8,205 nucleotides of DNA from Actinomycetota bacterium (GTDB lineage: Bacteria > Actinomycetota > Actinomycetes > Actinomycetales > Microbacteriaceae). The stretch lies in NCBI GenBank assembly GCA_010028615.1, contig RHAS01000030.1, forward strand, positions 1 to 8,205, read 5' to 3'. Made by a program: the position numbers and the translations under genes. The notes under the pieces were generated by a model that had not been told where the DNA came from, did not search any database, and saw only the letters and a program-made list of their open reading frames with translations. Shown piece after piece: positions 1-6,585 of the stretch (its first letter is position 1; the number at the start of each line of letters is the position of its first letter).

Positions 1-12
1 TATAAGAGACAG
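1..12. other. Tn5/Nextera mosaic-end adapter remnant (artefact)
   Basis: The first twelve bases, TATAAGAGACAG, are exactly the last twelve of the 19-bp Tn5 mosaic end used in transposase-based sequencing libraries. They sit flush at the left edge and the nrdR reading frame becomes sensible immediately after them. In the nrdR frame they contain a TAA at 3-5, which no intact nrdR would have this close to its conserved C-terminal motif. I read them as untrimmed adapter at a contig end, not genomic sequence. Confidence 0.92.
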
Positions 13-158
13 TCCTAGAACCGCTCAGAAAGCTCGATGAAGTGGCATTTATGAGATTTGCCAGTGTTTACCAGGAATGGGACACACTGGAGGACTTTGA
101 GGCGGCTATAACCATCTTGAAGTTAGAGCGGGAAGATCAGACTTCGCCATCGGCCTAG
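13..158 (+). CDS. nrdR: Transcriptional repressor NrdR, C-terminal fragment (5' end missing)
   Basis: This is the end of NrdR, the Zn-ribbon/ATP-cone repressor that senses dATP/ATP and binds paired NrdR boxes upstream of ribonucleotide reductase operons. About 47 codons remain, read in the frame of codon 15-17, ending at TAG 156-158. The visible protein has the family's conserved C-terminal segment, LDEVAFMRFASVYQEW followed by LEDFEAAI, which is the last part of the ATP-cone domain. The N-terminal zinc ribbon and most of the ATP cone lie beyond the contig edge, so nothing can be said about nucleotide or DNA binding here. The truncation comes from the assembly edge plus adapter, not from a mutation. 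nrdJ follows on the same strand after 55 nt with no terminator, the usual actinobacterial nrdR-nrdJ arrangement, which suggests autoregulation of the pair from a promoter outside the window. Confidence 0.92.
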
Positions 159-200
159 CCGGTGACGTTAGAAACCAAAAATTAAAAATAAAAGAAGAGA

Positions 201-207
201 AGAAAGG
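201..207 (+). promoter_or_regulatory. Ribosome binding site of nrdJ
   Basis: AGAAAGG lies 6 nt before the ATG at 214. The preceding 30 nt are very A-rich and purine-rich and should be unstructured, which suits efficient initiation of a highly expressed gene. The rest of the 159-213 gap shows no terminator, no convincing NrdR box pair and no B12 riboswitch-sized element. Confidence 0.7.
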
Positions 208-213
208 CAACAA

Positions 214-3048
214 ATGACCGACACATCGGCTTACACCGACGCCGGTGCGGCTAGTCAGGGACGTAAGGGTCTCAAGATTGAGCGCATCTACACAACTGAG
301 GGAGTACACCCTTACGATCAAGTCACCTGGGAGCACCGTGATGTAGTCCAGACAAACTGGAAAACTGGTGAAACCATTTTCGAGCAACGAGGAGCTGAGT
401 TCCCAGAGTTTTGGAGCTTGAACGCCTCTACCATCGTGACCACAAAATATTTCCGTGGCGCTATGGGAACTCCTGCTCGCGAGTTCAGTTTGCGTCAGCT
501 TATTGACCGTGTAGTGAAGACTTACACTCAAGGCGGTCGTGATCACGGCTACTTCGCTACCGAAGAAGACGCTACAGTATTCGAGCACGAACTAACTTTC
601 ATGCTGCTAAACCAGGTCTTCTCTTTCAACTCACCAGTGTGGTTTAACGTTGGTACCTCGAGTCCTCAGCAGGTTTCAGCCTGCTTTATTTTGTCGGTGG
701 ACGACTCGATGGAATCCATTTTGAACTGGTACCGCGAAGAGGGAATGATCTTCAAGGGTGGCTCTGGAGCAGGTCTGAACCTTTCTAGAATCCGTTCCTC
801 GAAGGAACTACTGCGTTCTTCAGGTGGTTCGGCTTCTGGCCCAGTATCGTTCATGCGCGGTGCTGACGCATCTGCAGGAACCATCAAGTCCGGTGGTGCA
901 ACCCGCCGCGCCGCGAAGATGGTTGTTCTTGATGTTGATCACCCAGACATTGAAGAGTTTGTCGACACCAAGGCACGCGAAGAAGACAAAATCCGTGTTC
1001 TACGTGACGCTGGTTACGATATGGAGCTTGGTGGAAAAGACATCAACTCCGTCCAATACCAGAACGCTAACAACTCGGTTCGTGTCAATGAAGAATTCAT
1101 GCGAGCTGTCGAGCACGGCACCAAGTTTGGTCTTCGCGCGCGCACCTCTGGTGAAGTAATCGAAGAAGTTGATGCCCTAGAACTTTGGGACAAGATTGCA
1201 CAGGCCGCTTGGGCATGTGCTGATCCAGGCATCCAGTATGACGACATCATCAACGACTGGCACACAACTCCGGAATCAGGTCGCATCACCGCTTCTAACC
1301 CATGTTCCGAGTACATGCACCTAGACAACTCATCATGTAACCTAGCGAGCTTGAACCTTCTCAAGTTCCTAAACCCAGATGGTTCGTTCGATGCAGAGCG
1401 TTTCACCAAGGCCTCTGAGTTGATCATCACCGCGATGGACATCTCGATTTGCTTTGCTGACTTCCCGACAGAGAAGATCGGTGAGACCACTCGTGCCTTC
1501 CGTCAGCTAGGTATCGGCTATGCCAACTTAGGTGCCTTGTTGATGGCAATCGGTCTACCTTACGACTCAACCGAAGGCCAGGCACTAGCTGCAGCAATCA
1601 CATCTTTGATGACTGGTGCTGCGTACCGTAGATCAGCAGAACTTGCTGGCGTGGTAGGCACCTACGAAGGCTACCCACAGAACAAGGCAGGTCACGACCG
1701 AATCATGCGCAAGCATGAAGCTGCTAACGCAACTTTGCGTGCGGTAACCGAAGTTGACCGCGCTGTTCTAGAAGCTGCTACCAAGCAGTGGGCTTTGAAC
1801 ACCGAAATTGGTTCTCGCAACGGATGGCGTAACGCGCAGGCAAGCTTGCTAGCTCCAACCGGAACTATTGGCTTCATGATGGACTGTGACACCACAGGTA
1901 TCGAGCCTGACTTCTCGTTGGTCAAGTACAAGAAGCTCTCTACTGGTGGCTCGATGCAGATCGTCAACCAGACCATCCCATTTGCCCTGCACCGCCTCGG
2001 CTACTCTCAGGAGACCATTGAAGCCATCGTTGATTACATCGGCGCTAACGGCCACGTGGTGGACGCTCCGGGCCTAAAGCAAGAGCACTATGCAATCTTC
2101 GACACAGCCGTCGGAATTAGAGCGATTGAGCCTATGGGTCACGTGCGAATGATGGCAGCTGTTCAGCCATTCCTATCAGGAGCAATTTCGAAGACCGTAA
2201 ACATGCCAGAAACGGCAACCGTTGACGAGGTCAAGGAGATCTACTTCCAGGGATGGAAGATGGGTCTGAAGGCTTTGGCCATCTACCGCGACAACTGTAA
2301 GGTTGGCCAGCCGCTTAGCGATGCCAAGGCTAAGACAGAGTCAAAGCCAGCTCCAGAGGCTGCCTCTGACCTTTCACACCCAGTTCGCAAGCGTCTACCG
2401 AAGTCACGCCCGTCATCAACCACCTCGTTTACTGTTGGTGGCGCTGAGGGTTACATGACGGCGGGAACTTACCCAGATGGCGTCCTCGGTGAGGTGTTCC
2501 TGAAGTTAGGTAAGCAGGGATCAACCCTTGCCGGTGTCATGGATGCATTCTCGATCGCCGTTTCCATCGGTCTTCAGTATGGAGTTCCGCTAGAGACTTA
2601 CGTCCAGAAGTTCACCAACGTCTCATTCGAGCCTGCTGGTTTGACTGATGACAAAGACATCCGTATGGCTAAGTCGCTGATGGACTACATTTTCCGCCGC
2701 CTAGCTATCGACCACCTACCGGTCGAAACTCGCCAGGCTTTGGGAATTAGCACCGCCAGTGAACGAGCACAGGCATTGGATGCCTCTGGTAACTACCCAC
2801 AGTCAGCTGCTCCAGTTGCTGAGCCAGAAGTTCAAGACACTGTAATCGAAAAGCCAGCGGTCATTGAGCTTCAGGTTGAGGAAGTAAAGACGGAACAGCG
2901 CCAAGTTCACTCGTCAGCAGAACTTTTTGAGATGCTGCAGGGAACCGAGTCTGATGCACCGTTGTGCTTCAACTGTGGAATCAAGATGAGACCTTCTGGT
3001 TCATGCCACGTCTGCGAAGGCTGCGGATCGACCAGCGGTTGTAGCTAA
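214..3048 (+). CDS. nrdJ: Class II (adenosylcobalamin-dependent) ribonucleoside-diphosphate reductase NrdJ
   Basis: This cytoplasmic enzyme reduces ribonucleotides to deoxyribonucleotides using a thiyl radical generated from adenosylcobalamin, so it needs no oxygen and no separate radical subunit. The 944-residue length fits actinobacterial NrdJ. FNSPVWFN begins near residue 138. SACF places the first active-site cysteine at C157. NPCSE at 362-366 gives the N362/C364/E366 radical triad (C364 as thiyl cysteine), and SSCNLASLN gives the partner cysteine C375. The phosphate-binding loop APTGTIG starts at 547. Residues about 735-840 resemble the TSCPD domain common in this type. A low-complexity acidic linker follows (about 845-905), then a cysteine-rich tail with C918, C921, C931, C934, C937 and C943 that should re-reduce the active-site disulfide. 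I see no N-terminal ATP-cone. The ATG at 214 has a good ribosome binding site. Lysine is coded mostly by AAG, unlike downstream genes, suggesting high expression. Catalytic residues are assigned by alignment from memory with NrdA/NrdJ. Confidence 0.97.
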   Translation: MTDTSAYTDAGAASQGRKGLKIERIYTTEGVHPYDQVTWEHRDVVQTNWKTGETIFEQRGAEFPEFWSLNASTIVTTKYFRGAMGTPAREFSLRQLIDRVVKTYTQGGRDHGYFATEEDATVFEHELTFMLLNQVFSFNSPVWFNVGTSSPQQVSACFILSVDDSMESILNWYREEGMIFKGGSGAGLNLSRIRSSKELLRSSGGSASGPVSFMRGADASAGTIKSGGATRRAAKMVVLDVDHPDIEEFVDTKAREEDKIRVLRDAGYDMELGGKDINSVQYQNANNSVRVNEEFMRAVEHGTKFGLRARTSGEVIEEVDALELWDKIAQAAWACADPGIQYDDIINDWHTTPESGRITASNPCSEYMHLDNSSCNLASLNLLKFLNPDGSFDAERFTKASELIITAMDISICFADFPTEKIGETTRAFRQLGIGYANLGALLMAIGLPYDSTEGQALAAAITSLMTGAAYRRSAELAGVVGTYEGYPQNKAGHDRIMRKHEAANATLRAVTEVDRAVLEAATKQWALNTEIGSRNGWRNAQASLLAPTGTIGFMMDCDTTGIEPDFSLVKYKKLSTGGSMQIVNQTIPFALHRLGYSQETIEAIVDYIGANGHVVDAPGLKQEHYAIFDTAVGIRAIEPMGHVRMMAAVQPFLSGAISKTVNMPETATVDEVKEIYFQGWKMGLKALAIYRDNCKVGQPLSDAKAKTESKPAPEAASDLSHPVRKRLPKSRPSSTTSFTVGGAEGYMTAGTYPDGVLGEVFLKLGKQGSTLAGVMDAFSIAVSIGLQYGVPLETYVQKFTNVSFEPAGLTDDKDIRMAKSLMDYIFRRLAIDHLPVETRQALGISTASERAQALDASGNYPQSAAPVAEPEVQDTVIEKPAVIELQVEEVKTEQRQVHSSAELFEMLQGTESDAPLCFNCGIKMRPSGSCHVCEGCGSTSGCS

Positions 3049-3063
3049 ACACTAAAAGAATTT

Positions 3064-3097
3064 GGGTCGGCTCCTAAGTCAAGGAGTCGGCCCTTTT
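3064..3097 (+). terminator. Rho-independent terminator of the nrdR-nrdJ operon
   Basis: The arms at 3064-3075 (GGGTCGGCTCCT) and 3082-3093 (AGGAGTCGGCCC) form a 12-bp stem in RNA with two G-U pairs and a 6-nt loop. They are followed directly by TTTTCTT. The stem starts 15 nt after the nrdJ stop codon. It separates the nrdJ transcript from pyrD on the same strand. Confidence 0.88.
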
Positions 3098-3110
3098 CTT
3101 AAACTGAAGG

Positions 3111-3116
3111 TAACCT
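3111..3116 (+). promoter_or_regulatory. Putative -10 element for a leaderless pyrD transcript
   Basis: TAACCT fits the actinobacterial -10 pattern TAnnnT and lies exactly 6 nt before the GTG start, so transcription would begin at or next to the start codon. No -35 resemblance is visible; that region falls inside the terminator stem. The alternative is translation from read-through mRNA using GAAGG at 3106-3110, whose 12-nt spacing is long. This is an inference from spacing only. Confidence 0.4.
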
Positions 3117-3122
3117 ATTCTC

Positions 3123-4121
3123 GTGCTCTATCGCATAATTTTCCGACTAATACTGAGTCGATTGGATCCAGAGTTTGCTCATCATCTGGGGATGTTTGCG
3201 GTACGTGCAGCCTCGTCGGTGAGGCTAACTAAATTACTGCCCAGAAAAAACTTTAAAAAAATCTCTGTGATGGGGCTTGATTTCAACGGCCCATTCGGAT
3301 TAGCCGCTGGATTTGATAAAAACGCAATTGCGATTCGAGCGCTGGGGGAGTTGGGTTTCTCCCATGTCGAGGTTGGTACTGTAACAGCAATAGCGCAACC
3401 CGGAAATCCAAAACCGAGGCTATTTCGCCTAAAGAAAGACAGAGCACTTATAAACCGGATGGGTTTTAACAACGATGGTGCCGATGTAATTGCTGAACGC
3501 CTACGTCAGCTGAGAAAAACCAAAGCGAAGCTTCCGATTATTGGCGTCAATATCGGCAAGAGCAAAATTGTGCCCATCGATCAGGCGGAGGCTGATTATC
3601 GCACCAGCGCGAAATTACTGGCTCCATACGCCGATTACCTGGCTGTGAACGTTTCATCGCCAAACACCCCAGGTCTTCGAGCACTGCAGGAAACAAAAGC
3701 GCTAAAGCCAATCTTGCAGGCGGTAATCAATGAAGCTCAAGGAAAACCGGTTTTAGTGAAAATCGCCCCAGATTTGCTGGATGAGGACATCTTGCAAATT
3801 TGTAAGTTAGCAAAAGATCTCGGTCTAGCTGGAGTTATCGCAACCAACACCACAATTGGTCGAGACAATTTAGCTACTGATAAACAAACTGTGACTAAAA
3901 GTGGTGACGGCGGGCTATCGGGAGCTCCATTAAATGAACGATCACTTGCCGTGCTCAGCCTGATTAGAAAAAACTTCGGCAAAGACCTGGTCGTAATTTC
4001 CGTCGGTGGGGTTGAGACACATCAGCAGGTAAGCCAGAGAATTTCCGCTGGAGCTGACTTGGTTCAGGGATACACTGGTTTTGTTTACTTCGGCCCGCTC
4101 TGGGCACGAAAGTTAAACTAA
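3123..4121 (+). CDS. pyrD: Dihydroorotate dehydrogenase, class 2 (quinone-dependent)
   Basis: PyrD oxidises dihydroorotate to orotate in de novo UMP synthesis, using FMN and passing electrons to membrane quinone. At 332 residues it matches class 2 length (E. coli enzyme 336). An N-terminal amphipathic stretch (residues 2-22, with LYRIIFRLIL) is the class 2 feature that docks the enzyme to the inner face of the membrane. Visible motifs are GLAAGFDKN at 59-67 (K66), NRMGFNN at 111-117, NVSSPNTPGLR from 176 with S179 as the catalytic base that marks class 2, K213 in VKIAPD, N242 in TNTT, GGLSG at 263-267, and the FMN phosphate loops around G295-G296 and YTGF at 317-320. The GTG start is chosen because it begins the conserved helix and because upstream sequence is terminator; initiation may be leaderless. 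The 3' end overlaps the convergent aldo/keto reductase gene by 9 bp. Codon use is markedly more A/T-rich (lysine mostly AAA) than in nrdJ. No damage seen. Confidence 0.97.
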   Translation: MLYRIIFRLILSRLDPEFAHHLGMFAVRAASSVRLTKLLPRKNFKKISVMGLDFNGPFGLAAGFDKNAIAIRALGELGFSHVEVGTVTAIAQPGNPKPRLFRLKKDRALINRMGFNNDGADVIAERLRQLRKTKAKLPIIGVNIGKSKIVPIDQAEADYRTSAKLLAPYADYLAVNVSSPNTPGLRALQETKALKPILQAVINEAQGKPVLVKIAPDLLDEDILQICKLAKDLGLAGVIATNTTIGRDNLATDKQTVTKSGDGGLSGAPLNERSLAVLSLIRKNFGKDLVVISVGGVETHQQVSQRISAGADLVQGYTGFVYFGPLWARKLN

Positions 4122-5114
4122 ACGTGCTTCTGGTGCTCTAGTTTCGCTTGGGTCACTAACAATTACCGGAGCTAGGATTTCAGTCACCTTGTCCATAATT
4201 TCTTGAGGGATTTCAACTCCGACTGCATCGATGTTGCTAGAGATTTGTTCTGGTGAGGTAGCACCCACGATTGCGCTAGAAACGTTTTTGTTTTGCAGCA
4301 CCCAAGCAAGTGCAAACTGGGCCATAGTGATTCCAAGTTCGTCGGCAAGAGGCTTTAGCTGTTGAACCCGAGTCAAAACATCTTCGCTTAGCCACTTTTG
4401 AATAAAGCTGTTTACTCGATCATCGGCCGCTCTGGAGCCGGCTGGAACCGGTTGACCAGGTAGATACTTACCGGTGAGCACACCCTGTGCCATCGGTGAC
4501 CACACAATTTGGCTGACACCTAATTCTTCACAAGCAGGAATTACTTCCGCCTCAATTACTCGCCAGAGCATTGAGTACTGTGGCTGGCTTGAAATTAGCT
4601 GGAAGCCCATCTGCTTTGCCAAGGCAACACCTGCTCTAATTTGCTCAGCGTTCCACTCTGACACACCGATGTAGAGAGCTTTGCCTTGACGAACAATATC
4701 TGCAAAAGCCTGCATTGTTTCTTCAAGCGGGGTCTCAACATCAAAGCGGTGAGCCTGATACAAATCGACATAATCCATTTGCAAGCGCTTTAGTGATCCA
4801 TTGATTGATTCCATTATGTGTTTGCGGGAGAGCCCAGTATCGTTTGGCATTCTCTGGGCAACAGGCCAATAGACCTTGGTGAACACCTCGATACCTTCTC
4901 GACGCTGACCTTTCAAGGCCTCGCCAAGAACTACTTCGGCTGCTTGATTGGCATAAACATCTGCGGTGTCAAATGAAGTTATTCCTCCGTCTAAGGCCGC
5001 TTTAACTGTTGAGATAGCCCTATCGTTTTCGATCTGGCTGGCGTGGGTCAACCAGTTTCCATAAACCAGTTCGCTCACTTTGAAACCGCTATTGCCTAGG
5101 TACCTGTATTTCAT
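4113..5114 (-). CDS. Aldo/keto reductase, Kv-beta-like subgroup
   Basis: This is a cytosolic NADPH-dependent (by family) reductase of aldehydes and ketones with a TIM-barrel fold; the natural substrate cannot be read from the sequence. It is 333 residues and appears intact. The catalytic tetrad is complete: D49 and Y54 in FDTADVYAN, K80 in FTKVYW, and H122 in YQAHRFD. The segment HRFDVETPLEETM, WSPMAQGVLTGKY at 205-217 and the C-terminal cofactor segment VGATSPEQISSN at 283-294 point to the Kv-beta/AKR6-like group rather than the aldose reductase group. The start at 5114 has only a weak purine-rich site (GAGAG) and lies 22 nt after the decarboxylase stop, so it probably depends on the upstream gene's transcript. 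Its stop codon lies inside the 3' end of the convergent pyrD, leaving no room for a separate terminator. Confidence 0.94.
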   Translation of the reverse strand: MKYRYLGNSGFKVSELVYGNWLTHASQIENDRAISTVKAALDGGITSFDTADVYANQAAEVVLGEALKGQRREGIEVFTKVYWPVAQRMPNDTGLSRKHIMESINGSLKRLQMDYVDLYQAHRFDVETPLEETMQAFADIVRQGKALYIGVSEWNAEQIRAGVALAKQMGFQLISSQPQYSMLWRVIEAEVIPACEELGVSQIVWSPMAQGVLTGKYLPGQPVPAGSRAADDRVNSFIQKWLSEDVLTRVQQLKPLADELGITMAQFALAWVLQNKNVSSAIVGATSPEQISSNIDAVGVEIPQEIMDKVTEILAPVIVSDPSETRAPEARLV

Positions 5115-5136
5115 TCTGACTCTCTTTTCTTTTTAG

Positions 5137-6525
5137 TTAGCCTAGTAATTCTGCGGCTAATGATTCGATTCTTTCGTGCAGCTTTGGCACCCAGGTTTCA
5201 TGTTCTGGTTTCATCAGCACACTTCTTAGAATTCTGGCAGTTTTTGCATCCTCTTCAAAAACAAAACCACGCTGAGCCAACTGATTTGGTTTCACAACGT
5301 ATGTTGCGATATGCATCTGCTGCTGCCTTGGTCCATTTCCTAGTTGTACTAGAAGTTCGTGAGAAATCTCATCGAGCTTAGCCATGCTGTTTACTCTTGG
5401 CAGGTAGGTGAGAATGTCTAACTCCGGTTTTTGGTAGGGCTGCAGCACCTCTGAGTCGATAAGCAGGTCATACCAGTTCTTCGCGGCATTTCTGGTGGGG
5501 ATAAGAACTGAACCGAGACCTTGCTCGGTTAGCGGGAAGATTTGTAAGGTTGCCCAAATAGCTGCTGCTGATGCACCAGCTCTAGAGCACTCAAGTTGGA
5601 TTTCACCAAAGTGAAGATCATCAGAAATGAAATATGTGTATGGCGAATCATGTTTGTAGAACTTGCCGATAGAAATATCTTTGAAGAAAACAGCTCCACT
5701 GCCATATGGCTGCAGGCCATGTTTGTGCGGATCAACCACAATTGAGTCGGCATCTTTAAGCGCTGCGAAGTGCCTAGCCGTTTCTGGATCTAGATGATTC
5801 GCTGCAATCAGTTTGAAAAAACCACCATAGGCGGTGTCGACATGAACTCTGGCGTTATAAGTTCTTGCCAAATTGATAATGTCAGCAAGTGGATCGACAG
5901 CTCCTAGACCAGTGGTTCCCATTGTTGCAACAATTGTTCCGATTTCACCGGTTTTTAGCTCTTTCTCAAGTGCGTCGAGCGACATTCGGCCATCGGCCTC
6001 GGTAGCTATTGAAACGTTTGTCGTGCCAAGCACTTCCGACATTCTCGAGTGAGTGTAGTGGGCATCAGCGGAATGCGCGATCTTTTTGCTGGGCTGTAAC
6101 TCTCTGGCAATCCAAAGCGCCTCTAAGTTGGCTGTAGTCCCGCTCCAGGTTAGGTGTCCTAAAAACTCTTCTGGATATTCAAACATCGCTGCCATTTGAC
6201 GCAGTACCTCGCGCTCCATTTGCGTGGTTGCGGGGGAGGCGTCAATCGAATGGTTATTAGGATTAATCATCATTGTGGCAAGGTAGGCCGCAATAGCAAC
6301 TGGATGAGGGGATTTCAGCATTTGAGCTGCGTAACTTGGATGAAAGTAAGGGAAGTTATTTTCTAATCGGTCGGTTAGTTCTTTAAGAACTTCAGAAACT
6401 CTGCTTTGGTCGATTTTTACGCTTGGGTGAGTTTCAAATTCGCCGTAGCTTTGCTTATCTGACTCGATTGCAGTAACAACCTGATGGACTAATTCCGTAA
6501 GTCGCAGATCACTCTTGTCCGCCAC
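5137..6525 (-). CDS. PLP-dependent group II amino acid decarboxylase (substrate unassigned)
   Basis: This belongs to the pyridoxal-phosphate-dependent decarboxylase family that includes glutamate, aromatic amino acid, histidine and 2,4-diaminobutyrate decarboxylases, cytosolic enzymes that turn an amino acid into an amine and CO2. Counting from the GTG, H156 in AHYTHSRM should stack on the PLP ring, D230 in HVDTAYGGFF should contact the pyridine nitrogen, and K268 in VDPHKHG should form the internal aldimine. PSYAAQMLKSPHP and ATTQMEREVL near the N-terminus also fit the family. The 462-residue length is typical. I prefer GTG 6525-6523 because AAAGGAG stands 6 nt before it; an in-frame ATG at 6555-6553 would add ten residues but has a poorer, more distant site. 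It lies 60 nt after the DUF3043 gene and 22 nt before the aldo/keto reductase, on the same strand. Substrate is not determinable; glutamate, aspartate or an aromatic amino acid are all possible. Confidence 0.92.
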   Translation of the reverse strand: MADKSDLRLTELVHQVVTAIESDKQSYGEFETHPSVKIDQSRVSEVLKELTDRLENNFPYFHPSYAAQMLKSPHPVAIAAYLATMMINPNNHSIDASPATTQMEREVLRQMAAMFEYPEEFLGHLTWSGTTANLEALWIARELQPSKKIAHSADAHYTHSRMSEVLGTTNVSIATEADGRMSLDALEKELKTGEIGTIVATMGTTGLGAVDPLADIINLARTYNARVHVDTAYGGFFKLIAANHLDPETARHFAALKDADSIVVDPHKHGLQPYGSGAVFFKDISIGKFYKHDSPYTYFISDDLHFGEIQLECSRAGASAAAIWATLQIFPLTEQGLGSVLIPTRNAAKNWYDLLIDSEVLQPYQKPELDILTYLPRVNSMAKLDEISHELLVQLGNGPRQQQMHIATYVVKPNQLAQRGFVFEEDAKTARILRSVLMKPEHETWVPKLHERIESLAAELLG

Positions 6526-6531
6526 AGTTAA

Positions 6532-6538
6532 CTCCTTT
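6532..6538 (-). promoter_or_regulatory. Strong ribosome binding site that fixes the decarboxylase start
   Basis: On the minus strand AAAGGAG, the best Shine-Dalgarno match in the window, is followed by 6 nt and then GTG at 6525. It falls inside the reading frame that would start at ATG 6555, so it argues for the internal GTG as the true start. Confidence 0.75.
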
Positions 6539-6585
6539 GTGAACTTGTGGTTCATTTTTTGTTGACCTTTTGGGTCCGGTTAGAT

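Noticed and set aside
162..189. GTGACG and an A/T-rich TAAAAA as a secondary nrdJ promoter
   Set aside because: The spacing is about 15 bp and both boxes match poorly; the A-rich tract is better explained as an unstructured leader before the ribosome binding site.
106..588. Minus-strand open frame of 160 codons antisense to nrdR/nrdJ
   Set aside because: It is a shadow of nrdJ with no family motif, no ribosome binding site, and a serine/leucine-rich composition typical of antisense frames; the other overlapping frames inside nrdJ were rejected for the same reasons.
3182..3982. Minus-strand open frames within pyrD
   Set aside because: pyrD is intact with all catalytic motifs; these frames show no recognisable protein features.
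5160..5753. Open frames overlapping the decarboxylase 3' half on both strands
   Set aside because: They lie wholly within a well-supported coding region and lack any conserved motif or initiation signal.
5930..6005. Possible repeat of GCCATCGGCCT shared with 147-157
   Set aside because: An isolated short match in two coding regions with no other copies or flanking similarity; consistent with chance.
6562..6577. Small hairpin GACC-TTTT-GGGTC between the DUF3043 and decarboxylase genes
   Set aside because: The stem is only about 4 bp and is not followed by a T-tract on the minus strand, so it is not a credible terminator.
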